Both the position numbers and the translations under genes were made by a program. The notes below the pieces were generated by a model that saw only the letters and a program-made list of their open reading frames with translations, made no database searches and had not been told where the DNA came from. A stretch of 64,000 nt of DNA from JAGXLC01 sp041686375. Lineage in GTDB: Bacteria; Bacteroidota; Bacteroidia; Bacteroidales; UBA12077. Shown in pieces: positions 36,821 through 45,142 of this stretch (the first letter of the stretch is position 1; every line of letters starts with the position of its first letter). The stretch spans positions 1-64,000 of the forward strand of contig JAWLEB010000007.1 of the NCBI GenBank assembly GCA_041686375.1. The letters run 5' to 3'.

Positions 36821-37939
36821 TTAATGATTATCTATTCGATGTGGTCCTTCTCCCGTGAAATCGTGAATGACCCTACCATTTTCACAATATTGTACTAATG
36901 CTTCATTGATAAACGCCCTGACTTTTTCTTTTGCATCTAGAGGATATATTATATGGACATTAGGTCCGGCATCAAGCGTAAAAGTAACAGGAAGCTTTTG
37001 TTCTTTACGCTGTTTTTGTACCTTTTCAATAATCTCTTTGGTTTCTTTTTCCATGAGGATATAACCGGGATTTGAAGACATCATCAATCCATGCAGCGTC
37101 AGGGCTTCATTTTCCACAATATTTGCAAATTTATTAAAGTTGCCCTCTTTGATTGCTATACGTATCTTGTCTAGATTGTATATTGCCTGGTCAACTCTTG
37201 CTTCTCTGAAAGGATGGTTGTTCATTCTTAAATGTCCCTCAGAGCTGGAATTTTTTTTCTCTTTGGAAGATACTAACAAAATGGAATCCTGCATTGTTTC
37301 AAATATATTACTAATCCTGTGTCCAAAGGGATGAGCAAATTCATCAGATCCATAATCATGTTCACCCCATTCAACTAAATTTCCGTATACTGAACGGCTT
37401 GCGCTGCCCGAGCCAATCCTTGCCATATAAGAGGCCTTTTGATAAAATCTTTCCGGGCTGTATTCCTCCCTTCTAAGGTTATTTTCTATGCTACATAAAC
37501 ACAGAGCAAGTGAGCTATATGCTGATGCAGATGAGGCCAAACCTGATGAATGTGGAAAATTGTTGTTGGTTTCGATGTATATATCCATATAAGCTAGAAA
37601 AGGAAAATATTTTCCAATCTGTTTTATATATTTTTTAACCCTTTTGCCAAAAGGATGTTCATCATCATTCCCAAAGCGAAACAGGACAGCTCCGGTTTCA
37701 TGTTTACTTTTTCTATAGTGAATTTCCGTTCTGGTATATAAGTTGCTTAATGTTAAACTCAAGGACGGATTCAGGGGTAATTGGTCGCCTTTTTTGCCCC
37801 AGTATTTGATTAGAGCAATATTAGCAGGCGCTTCCCATGCAACTAATCTGGGAATTTCAGAAATGTTTTCTTTCCCTGTATTCAGTATCTCATCCCTGTA
37901 TTTCTTGTCTAACATGGTTTTATGACTTAATAATTTCAT
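36821..37939 (-). CDS. mvaD: Diphosphomevalonate decarboxylase
   Basis: This 372-residue GHMP-fold enzyme turns mevalonate diphosphate into isopentenyl diphosphate. Clear family motifs are APANIALIKYWGKKGDQLPLNPSLS, HSSGLASSASAYSSLAL, RIGSGSASRSVYGNLVEWG and TLDAGPNVHIIYP with the catalytic Asp. Its start overlaps the end of the upstream GHMP kinase gene by 20 bases, a sign of translational coupling. All expected residues are intact, so a classical mevalonate route is the simplest reading. Confidence 0.94.
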   Translation of the reverse strand: MKLLSHKTMLDKKYRDEILNTGKENISEIPRLVAWEAPANIALIKYWGKKGDQLPLNPSLSLTLSNLYTRTEIHYRKSKHETGAVLFRFGNDDEHPFGKRVKKYIKQIGKYFPFLAYMDIYIETNNNFPHSSGLASSASAYSSLALCLCSIENNLRREEYSPERFYQKASYMARIGSGSASRSVYGNLVEWGEHDYGSDEFAHPFGHRISNIFETMQDSILLVSSKEKKNSSSEGHLRMNNHPFREARVDQAIYNLDKIRIAIKEGNFNKFANIVENEALTLHGLMMSSNPGYILMEKETKEIIEKVQKQRKEQKLPVTFTLDAGPNVHIIYPLDAKEKVRAFINEALVQYCENGRVIHDFTGEGPHRIDNH

Positions 37940-38831
37940 CCCACTGGAAAAATATACTTAAGTTATGACGTTCTAAATACTGTTTTAGTTCATTTTTACT
38001 TTTTCTCCATGACAACATTATGAAATCACCCCCCCAGGCACCCAGCCACTTGGCTTTGCCAGGGAAATTGCCCAGTATAGCTTCCCTTGCTTTTTGTTTC
38101 ATTAATAATTTGGACAACAGGGTTTCATGTCTATCTATCTGTACATCAAATTCTTCTATCAATTCACTTTGAAGAATTTTTGTATTAATATCTTTTAATT
38201 CATTAATGTGTTGTTTTAAAGGAAAATTTTTCCGAAGAAAAGATCTTGCTTCACTTTTTGAATCTTGCTTTTTACCTGTATAAACAAAATAAATATTTTC
38301 TCTGAAAAAGGGGAGCCAGTCAATTTTCTTATATTCCGGTACTCCTGATTGGTTATGGTATAATATTGGCTTATTGCTTTCGGCACAAGCAATATCATAT
38401 CCTGAACTTCCTGTTAAGTCCGTATTTAGTTTGAAAGGATCAATATGCAGGCATTTGGCCAGATTGTTTATTAATGTAGAGCTACTTCCCAGACCCCAAT
38501 GCAGAGGGAAATCGAGATATGTTTGTATCAGAAGACCGTTTTTTATTGAGATTGAAGTTTGAGAGAATGCTGTTACCATTAAATTTTTGAGGTAATCTGC
38601 TATATTTTTATCTGTGTATTCAATTATTTCAAAATTGTCAGCAGAAAAACTCCCTTGGAAAATCTTTTTTTGTTGATATGTGGTTTCCCAAATGATTTTG
38701 TTGTCGGGGATGCTATCAATTTTCATATATTGTCCTGTTTTTAAAGGCAGGGCGATAGCCTCACCTCCTTGTAGAACAAGATATTCACCGGTTAGCAAAA
38801 GCTTCCCATTTGAAAAGTATTCACACTTCAT
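37920..38831 (-). CDS. GHMP kinase, probable phosphomevalonate kinase
   Basis: This 303-residue protein has the GHMP layout: FSNGKLLLTGEYLVLQGGEAIALPL, the ATP loop HWGLGSSSTLINNLAK, TGSSGYDIACAESNKP, and a C-terminal GKAKWLGAWGGDFIML. In Bacteroidota this GYD-type kinase stands in mevalonate clusters in place of a canonical phosphomevalonate kinase. Here the other mevalonate steps are assigned to neighbours and this is the only one left, so it probably makes mevalonate diphosphate. That is inference by elimination. It overlaps HMG-CoA reductase by 4 bases and mvaD by 20 bases. Confidence 0.8.
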   Translation of the reverse strand: MKCEYFSNGKLLLTGEYLVLQGGEAIALPLKTGQYMKIDSIPDNKIIWETTYQQKKIFQGSFSADNFEIIEYTDKNIADYLKNLMVTAFSQTSISIKNGLLIQTYLDFPLHWGLGSSSTLINNLAKCLHIDPFKLNTDLTGSSGYDIACAESNKPILYHNQSGVPEYKKIDWLPFFRENIYFVYTGKKQDSKSEARSFLRKNFPLKQHINELKDINTKILQSELIEEFDVQIDRHETLLSKLLMKQKAREAILGNFPGKAKWLGAWGGDFIMLSWRKSKNELKQYLERHNLSIFFQWDEIIKS

Positions 38832-40123
38832 GTAATGCTGTTAATATAACTTTCTATATCCCTGTATGAAAAAGGTTTGTTTTGAAAATGCTTTCTCACT
38901 TTTACTTTCTTTTCTTCCTGTATATTGAAGTTCATCAATATATTTTCGAGGTGCAGCTTCATATGTCCTTTCTGTATTCCTGTTGTTATCAGCGACTTTA
39001 TAGCTCCAAAATTATTGGCCAATCCGGCTGCGGCTATAATTTTCATAAGCTCTTTAGCGGACGGGTTGTGTAAAATTTCCAGGGATTGTTTGGCGAGTGG
39101 GTGCAAGTTTGTAAGGCCGCCTACAGAGCCAACAGATAGGGGGATGGATAAGCAGTATGTAAACAATTCATTTGACAGGTTGCATTCCGTCAAAGAGGTA
39201 TAATTTCCCTCTTGTACAGCATAAGCATGGGCTGCACCTTCTACTGCTCTGTAATCGTTTCCCGTGGCCATAACTACTGAATCAATGCCGTTCATTATTC
39301 CTTTGTTATGCGTTACAGCCCTGGAGATATTCTTTTTGGATATTTCTACTGCATTGCAAAATTTTCTGGCAAATTGTTCTCCCTTCATATTTTCATCCAC
39401 ATCATCCAGCATAGAAATGGGGCATTCTACTTTCATAGTAATTTTTGAATCCGGGGTATGATTGGAAAGTATCGCCATATTTATTTCCAGGTTATTTCTG
39501 TGGTTCGGGCTTAGTGACTCCTGTAAATATTGAGCAGCTTTTTCCAGGAGGGAGTTAATGAAATTAGCACCCATAGAATCAGCCGTTTCTATGGTAAAAT
39601 CCAGCTCAAAATAGTGGGGTATATCAGAAGTTCTGTCATTGAGCTGAATTGATTTAATGCCGCCGCCTCTTTCCTCCATGCGGCTTGTGAAGTAACGTAA
39701 ACTTTCTTTTAATTCGGGAAGTAGTCTTTGGACAATAGTTTTAATTTCCTGATTATTTCCGTACCAGAAGAAATGAATCTGTCCTTTTTTACTAACAGAA
39801 ATGGATTCTGTTTGAAAACCACCCCTGAAATACCAGAATTTCGCACTCTTTGCTGCTGCCGCAACCACAGAGCTTTCTTCTATCACCATTGGTATGTGAT
39901 ACACTTTCCCGTCGACTAAAAAATTCGGGGCAATGCCGTACGGTAAATGATAATTGGCTATTGTATTTTCGCTGAAGCTTTCGAGCTTTTGTTGTTCTAC
40001 TGAACTTCGGTAACGGCTTTGAGTCAAAGCCTGTGTAAAATATTCAGGTTTTTCTGTAATGGCACCTATTAAGGCTACCTTGCTGTCCCTGTTATATTTA
40101 CTGAATCTTTCTATGAAATGCAT
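38828..40123 (-). CDS. mvaA: HMG-CoA reductase, class II
   Basis: This 431-residue enzyme converts HMG-CoA to mevalonate. Class II motifs are ENTIANYHLPYGIAPNFLVDG, VIEESSVVAAAAKSAKFW (Glu82/83), THNKGIMNGIDSVVMATGND (Lys274 and Asp290) and IQKGHMKLHLENI (His387); these correspond to the four catalytic residues of the Pseudomonas mevalonii enzyme. The class II type is often labelled 'degradative', but in bacteria with a mevalonate pathway it works in synthesis. Cofactor preference cannot be told. It sits 16 bases after the IPP isomerase gene and directly links the leucine genes (which produce HMG-CoA) to the mevalonate genes. Confidence 0.94.
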   Translation of the reverse strand: MHFIERFSKYNRDSKVALIGAITEKPEYFTQALTQSRYRSSVEQQKLESFSENTIANYHLPYGIAPNFLVDGKVYHIPMVIEESSVVAAAAKSAKFWYFRGGFQTESISVSKKGQIHFFWYGNNQEIKTIVQRLLPELKESLRYFTSRMEERGGGIKSIQLNDRTSDIPHYFELDFTIETADSMGANFINSLLEKAAQYLQESLSPNHRNNLEINMAILSNHTPDSKITMKVECPISMLDDVDENMKGEQFARKFCNAVEISKKNISRAVTHNKGIMNGIDSVVMATGNDYRAVEGAAHAYAVQEGNYTSLTECNLSNELFTYCLSIPLSVGSVGGLTNLHPLAKQSLEILHNPSAKELMKIIAAAGLANNFGAIKSLITTGIQKGHMKLHLENILMNFNIQEEKKVKVRKHFQNKPFSYRDIESYINSIT

Positions 40124-40139
40124 TTTTTAAATTATATTG

Positions 40140-41132
40140 TTAAACAACTTTCAGATATGTGTATGCTGTTTTAAGTCCCTGAGCTTGGGCAGATAAGAAA
40201 AATCTGAGTTTTTCGTAGTCTTCCACAGCATATTCAAGTAAAGCTGATGCCATCCCATACATTGCTGTCGCTTTGCTTTTATTGATTAAGTAATATCCGT
40301 CAAGGAAATTTTTTATTCCACCTGAGATTATAAGGTTTGGAGTATTTTTAATCTTTGTATTCGTAATCAGCTCATTAAGAGTAAAGGTCATCTCTTCTGC
40401 AGTATGTCCTACGAAAGTTAGGGGTTCTAAGTGTGCAGTGGTTTCTGAGCTGTTTCTCCTTAGTTCTACCTTTGCGAAATTTGTGCCTCCCAAAGCTCCA
40501 AATTCTATAGCGGTCAGCGGAATTTTTAAAAGCTGACTCAGACTTTCCCTTCCCATTCCTTGTCCTACTTCCTTAACAATAACATTGCCGGAAAAATTAT
40601 TTACAAACTCCCTGATAGTTTCTATAGGCGGCATTGTAATTCTGTCTCCTTCGGGTTGCATCATTTCCTGTATTGGGTTGACATGTATAACTAATCCGTC
40701 TGTATCGAGTAAGTTGACTAAATCTGTAATGGTTTTGAGGTCATCTTTTTTAAGGAAATGTTCCACTTGCGCAATACCCATGTTTGCATAGAAAGGACGT
40801 TCGTTGCCAATAATATGCCTTAAATTAAAATCAGGCAGGGCTTTTTCATTTTTTAACAGTATACTGCAGGAACCTAACCCCATGCCTAAACCAAATTCAG
40901 CAGCAGCCCTAGCAAGGTGGTGATTGATAGTACCACCCAATTTTGTACCTCCCGTCATGCTGGATATCCAGATTGGCAATTTCATTTCCTTCCCTCCAAT
41001 TGAGACAGGAGGTATCTCCTGATCTCGACTTCCCTGAAGAAACGGTTCGTAGCGAAACCGTTCGTCTTTTTGAGAAGCATAAACCTGATTTGTCAGGGCC
41101 AGTGACAAGTGATCTGCTTTTCGGTTTTCCAT
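40140..41132 (-). CDS. fni: Type 2 isopentenyl-diphosphate isomerase (FMN)
   Basis: This 330-residue FMN-dependent TIM-barrel enzyme interconverts isopentenyl and dimethylallyl diphosphate. Family motifs are ISSMTGGTKLGGTINHHLA, MGLGSCSILL, NMGIAQVEHF, VIHVNPIQEMMQPEGDR, VIVKEVGQGMGRES and EFGALGGTNFAKVE. It is the first mevalonate-pathway gene after the leucine-catabolic genes, 51 bases downstream of the acyl-CoA dehydrogenase gene and on the same strand. Confidence 0.95.
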   Translation of the reverse strand: MENRKADHLSLALTNQVYASQKDERFRYEPFLQGSRDQEIPPVSIGGKEMKLPIWISSMTGGTKLGGTINHHLARAAAEFGLGMGLGSCSILLKNEKALPDFNLRHIIGNERPFYANMGIAQVEHFLKKDDLKTITDLVNLLDTDGLVIHVNPIQEMMQPEGDRITMPPIETIREFVNNFSGNVIVKEVGQGMGRESLSQLLKIPLTAIEFGALGGTNFAKVELRRNSSETTAHLEPLTFVGHTAEEMTFTLNELITNTKIKNTPNLIISGGIKNFLDGYYLINKSKATAMYGMASALLEYAVEDYEKLRFFLSAQAQGLKTAYTYLKVV

Positions 41133-41183
41133 GTGAATATTACTTTGTTTTAAATATAAGGAAAAAAATAAAACATCAATTCA

Positions 41184-42329
41184 TTAAATGCCTATTTTAC
41201 GGGATATAACCATTTTCAGGATTTCTGATGTTCCTTCTCCTATTTGCAGGATTCTTTGGTCTCTGTAAAATCGTTCTATATCGTATTCCTGAAGGAAACC
41301 GTACCCCCCGAAAATTTGTACAGCCTCATCGGCTATTTCCTTTGCTATTTCAGATGTATACAATTTTGCCATAGCTGCTTCTTTGCTAAATTCCTGTCTG
41401 TTTATTTTTAACCAAACTGCATGATAAAGCATATTTTTAGCAGCTTCTATTTTTGTGGCCATTTCTGCTAATTTGAAGGCTATGCTTTGAAATTTACTTA
41501 TCGGTTTACTGAACTGCACACGTTGTTTAGCATAATCTCTCGCCATTTCAAAGGCACCTATTGCTAACCCCAGTCCCATTGCTCCAACAGTCAGTCTACC
41601 CGAATCAAGCGTTTGCAGCATGATTTTGTGCCCTTTCCCTTCTTCACCTAATAAATTTTCTTTAGGAACCTTCACATTGTTAAAAATCAGTTCACCCGTA
41701 TCTGCGGCTCTCCAAACCATTTTATTCCGTATAGGTTTACGAATATAACCTTTTCTGTGTGATTCAACAATTATGGTAGAGTGTTTATTCCTGGATCCTT
41801 CTTTACTTGTTATGGCCTGCACAGTGACACCAGCAGACATTTTTGAGGATGAATTTGATATAAACATTTTAGAACCTTTGATATGCCAATAGCCATTTTT
41901 TAATTGTGCTGTTGTCCTTGTAGATCCACTGTCAGAACCCGCATCCTTTTCGGTAAGCCCGAAGGCCCATGTATTTTCTCCTGAAGTCAGGGGGGGCAAG
42001 TATCTGAATTTTTGTTTTTCTGTTCCGTATGTTGCTATGGGGCCTATACCTAATGAATTCACTGCAGCAACAGTAGCTGCCTGGGAGCCATCTATCCTTG
42101 CTATCTCCTCTACAGCTATTATCAGTGCCATATAGTCCATACCTTGTCCACCGTATTGTTTTGGTATTGCAATGCCGAATAGACCTTTCTTTCCCATTTT
42201 TTTTGTTAGTTCAGGAGAAAATCGTTCTTCCCGATCCAATTTTCTGGCTTCTGGTTTAATTTCTTCTTCAGCAAATTTTCTGATTTCCTGTCTTAATTTG
42301 TCATGTTTTTCTGATGTGTATAATTGCAT
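41184..42329 (-). CDS. Acyl-CoA dehydrogenase (proposed isovaleryl-CoA or related branched-chain substrate)
   Basis: This 381-residue flavoprotein belongs to the acyl-CoA dehydrogenase family (AFGLTEKDAGSDSGSTRTTA, FGGYGFLQEYDIERFYRD, GEGTSEI). Its neighbours encode the next three leucine-breakdown steps, so isovaleryl-CoA is the expected substrate. However, the catalytic Glu is at the canonical C-terminal place (E365, IGEGTSE), as in short- and medium-chain enzymes. Isovaleryl-CoA dehydrogenases have Gly/Ala there and carry the base in an internal helix, which here reads LDSGRL with no Glu. So substrate specificity is an open question. It starts 19 bases after the carboxylase alpha gene. Confidence 0.85.
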   Translation of the reverse strand: MQLYTSEKHDKLRQEIRKFAEEEIKPEARKLDREERFSPELTKKMGKKGLFGIAIPKQYGGQGMDYMALIIAVEEIARIDGSQAATVAAVNSLGIGPIATYGTEKQKFRYLPPLTSGENTWAFGLTEKDAGSDSGSTRTTAQLKNGYWHIKGSKMFISNSSSKMSAGVTVQAITSKEGSRNKHSTIIVESHRKGYIRKPIRNKMVWRAADTGELIFNNVKVPKENLLGEEGKGHKIMLQTLDSGRLTVGAMGLGLAIGAFEMARDYAKQRVQFSKPISKFQSIAFKLAEMATKIEAAKNMLYHAVWLKINRQEFSKEAAMAKLYTSEIAKEIADEAVQIFGGYGFLQEYDIERFYRDQRILQIGEGTSEILKMVISRKIGI

Positions 42330-42348
42330 ATTCTTTTTATTTGCATCT

Positions 42349-44340
42349 TCAGTGAATAATTGTTTCTATGAGTATCTGACCGTCTTTTACCTGGTCTCCC
42401 TTCTTAACAGCAATATTTTTTATAATCCCGTCACTGTGGGCAATAATGTTATTTTCCATTTTCATGGCTTCAAGCACAAGTAATTTTTGTCCTTTTTTTA
42501 CTTTCATGTTATTTGCTACATTTATTTCTATCACTTTTCCAAACATAGGCGATTTTATTGATTCATGTCCATTATTGCTTTTAAGATTTTCTTGTTTGTT
42601 GTTTATAATATGTTGAAAATCTTCATGTTTCAAGAAATATGTAAAACCCTCAATTGTTACTTCTGTCCAATGATCATCCCTAAAATAATAGTAAACTCTT
42701 TTTCGCTGGTTATCAATCAGGATAGTAAGATAACCGGGATTCTTTTCTATTAGATTTGCTAAGTGTTTTTTCTTTCCTATTTGAAATATCAGTTCCCCTG
42801 GCTTCTTAGTAAATTTAACATCTATTTCTTCCTCTTTCAGTTTAATGCGCCATTTCATAAGGTGACGCCAGTAACCAATATGTTGAAAAGCCTGTTCAAT
42901 TGAATTTTCAGGATTTTGATTGATAGTATGAATAAAAATATAGGACGCAATGATAATCCCTCTGTCAATGGCTGACTGTTTGCTTTTGGTTTGTGTCACT
43001 AGCTGAGGATTATATTGATCTATATAATTTGTGGAAATATTGTTTTTCAAAAATGCATTACTTGTGATAATTTCCCTGATATATAGAATATTATGTCTGA
43101 TTCCTGAAATTATGAAGTGTCGTAGTTCATTAGCAAGAACAGATATTGCATTTTCCCTGTAATTCTTCCATAATATTGCTTTAGCAATCATTGGATCATA
43201 ATCAGGAGGAATAATGTCTCCTGTCTGGATTCCTGTTTCTATTCTTATATTGGAAGTTTGAGGTATTATTAAATTTTGAATTTTCCCGGGAGAAGGCGTG
43301 AAATTATTTTCAGGATCTTCAGCATAAATTCTTGCCTCAATGGCATGTCCTGTCTTCTGGATCTGAGACTGATTCCATCTCAGCACCTGGTGTTGAGCTA
43401 TGCGGATTTGCTCTTCGACTATATCTTTTCCTGTAATCATCTCTGTTACTGGATGTTCTACCTGAATCCTTGTGTTCATCTCAAGAAAAAAGAAGTTGTC
43501 TTCATTATCTACCATGAATTCAATCGTTCCAGCATTTGAATAGTCTATAGCCTCGGCTATTTGAAGAGCTGCATTGGTCAATTTTTTTCTTAGTTTTTCA
43601 TTCACGGAAGGAGAGGGGGCTTCTTCTATAATTTTCTGATGTCTTCGTTGAACACTACACTCTCGTTCAAATAAATGAATATAATTTCCAAAATGGTCAC
43701 CGAGTAATTGTATTTCAATATGACGCGGATTTTCAATATATTTTTCCACATATACATCATTGTTTCCGAAATAATTGTTTGCCTCTCTTGCTGTCTGGAT
43801 AATGTCTTTTTTTAAACCGGAAGGATCTCTGACTATTCGCATTCCTTTGCCACCTCCACCTGCTGCGGCTTTTACCATTACCGGAAATTCTGATTCAGAT
43901 ACTTGAGCAACTATTTCATCCGGACTACCTGTATACATTTCTAAAATGGGTATATTCAAAGCTGAGACAAATTTTCCAGCCTGAATTTTATTACCCATGG
44001 TTTGTATAGCCTTAACACCGGGTCCAATGAATACAATATTGTTTTCATTGCATTGAGTGGCAAAGTCTGCATTTTCTGATAAAAATCCGTATCCGGGATG
44101 AATGGCATCTATCTCGTTCTTAATGGCAATTTGTACTATTTTGTTAATGTTTAGGTAGGTTTCGGCCAGGCTGCCACTTCCCAAAAAATATGCCTCATCT
44201 GCGAGCTTTACATGCAGAGCATGATTGTCCTGCTCTGTATAGATAGCAACGGTCCGCACACCCATTTTTCTGGCTGTCCGGATAATTCTTATGGCTATTT
44301 CACCTCTGTTTGCAATCAGTACTTTTGAAAAAGTTTTCAT
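42349..44340 (-). CDS. Methylcrotonyl-CoA carboxylase, biotin-carrying alpha subunit
   Basis: This 663-residue protein has a biotin carboxylase domain (LIANRGEIAIRIIRTARKMG; ATP-grasp PVMVKAAAGGGGKGMRIV; HIEIQLLGD; EMNTRIQVEHPVTEMITG) and a C-terminal biotin-carrier domain with Lys627 in EAMKMENNI. It carboxylates biotin and passes CO2 to the beta subunit for 3-methylcrotonyl-CoA. Similar alpha subunits serve propionyl- or acetyl-CoA carboxylases; the hydratase and beta subunit next to it support methylcrotonyl. Its first 4 bases overlap the end of the hydratase gene. Confidence 0.9.
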   Translation of the reverse strand: MKTFSKVLIANRGEIAIRIIRTARKMGVRTVAIYTEQDNHALHVKLADEAYFLGSGSLAETYLNINKIVQIAIKNEIDAIHPGYGFLSENADFATQCNENNIVFIGPGVKAIQTMGNKIQAGKFVSALNIPILEMYTGSPDEIVAQVSESEFPVMVKAAAGGGGKGMRIVRDPSGLKKDIIQTAREANNYFGNNDVYVEKYIENPRHIEIQLLGDHFGNYIHLFERECSVQRRHQKIIEEAPSPSVNEKLRKKLTNAALQIAEAIDYSNAGTIEFMVDNEDNFFFLEMNTRIQVEHPVTEMITGKDIVEEQIRIAQHQVLRWNQSQIQKTGHAIEARIYAEDPENNFTPSPGKIQNLIIPQTSNIRIETGIQTGDIIPPDYDPMIAKAILWKNYRENAISVLANELRHFIISGIRHNILYIREIITSNAFLKNNISTNYIDQYNPQLVTQTKSKQSAIDRGIIIASYIFIHTINQNPENSIEQAFQHIGYWRHLMKWRIKLKEEEIDVKFTKKPGELIFQIGKKKHLANLIEKNPGYLTILIDNQRKRVYYYFRDDHWTEVTIEGFTYFLKHEDFQHIINNKQENLKSNNGHESIKSPMFGKVIEINVANNMKVKKGQKLLVLEAMKMENNIIAHSDGIIKNIAVKKGDQVKDGQILIETIIH

Positions 44341-45116
44341 TCTGGTTTTCTTTTTTCCAGGAATGATTTCATTCCTTCTTGTCCTTCCTTACTAATTCTG
44401 GCTTTTGAGATCAAATCTATTGTTTTTGTCTTTATTCCTTCATAGTCAGGTTGTTTTGTTATGGTGTTAATGAGTTGTTTAGTCTGTATCACTGATTTTT
44501 GACTATTATTATTTACTTCATTTAATACCAATTCTAATTGATTTTCAATTTCTTTTGTTTCTCCGGCATAATTTACCAGTCCTATGCGAAGGGCATCTTT
44601 TGAATTGAATGATTGCCCTGTTAGCATATAATATTTTGCAGAAAATTCTCCCATGCGTTTAATTATAAAAGGTGCGATTGTTGCAGGAATAAGTCCGAGC
44701 TTTACTTCAGAAAAGCTGAATCTTGATTTTTTTTCAGCAAAAACTATATCCGATGCTGCCAGCAGCCCGTTTGCCCCGCCAATACAAGCACCATGAACTA
44801 CTGAAATGGTAAGACATGGCAGGTTGTATAACTTTTCGAATAACTCATATAGTTTCCTGCTCCCATCATAGTTTTCTGCATACGTATTGTTAATGCTGGT
44901 TTTCATCCAGTTTAGATCAGCACCCGCACTAAAGTCATTACCATTGCCCTGGATAATTATTGCTTTAACACTTTCAGATTTTTTTATTTTGTCGAATAGC
45001 TCATGCAATTCCTCTATCATTGTTTCATTAAGCGCATTACGAACTTCAGGACGATTGAAGGTAATTGTCCCGGTTTGTTTTTCATCTTTATATTCGATGG
45101 TTCCAAAATGATTCAT
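44337..45116 (-). CDS. Enoyl-CoA hydratase family, probable methylglutaconyl-CoA hydratase
   Basis: This 259-residue crotonase-fold enzyme has the oxyanion-hole motifs FSAGADLNWMKTSI and HGACIGGANGLLAASDI. The segment FSFSEVKLGLIPATIAPFI resembles LiuC-type methylglutaconyl-CoA hydratases. It would hydrate 3-methylglutaconyl-CoA to HMG-CoA, the substrate of HMG-CoA reductase further along the cluster. It lies between the two carboxylase subunit genes (26 bases after beta, 4-base overlap with alpha), the common arrangement in leucine/isovalerate loci. Confidence 0.88.
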   Translation of the reverse strand: MNHFGTIEYKDEKQTGTITFNRPEVRNALNETMIEELHELFDKIKKSESVKAIIIQGNGNDFSAGADLNWMKTSINNTYAENYDGSRKLYELFEKLYNLPCLTISVVHGACIGGANGLLAASDIVFAEKKSRFSFSEVKLGLIPATIAPFIIKRMGEFSAKYYMLTGQSFNSKDALRIGLVNYAGETKEIENQLELVLNEVNNNSQKSVIQTKQLINTITKQPDYEGIKTKTIDLISKARISKEGQEGMKSFLEKRKPE

Positions 45117-45142
45117 AATTCGTGGTTTTGATTGTTTTTTTG

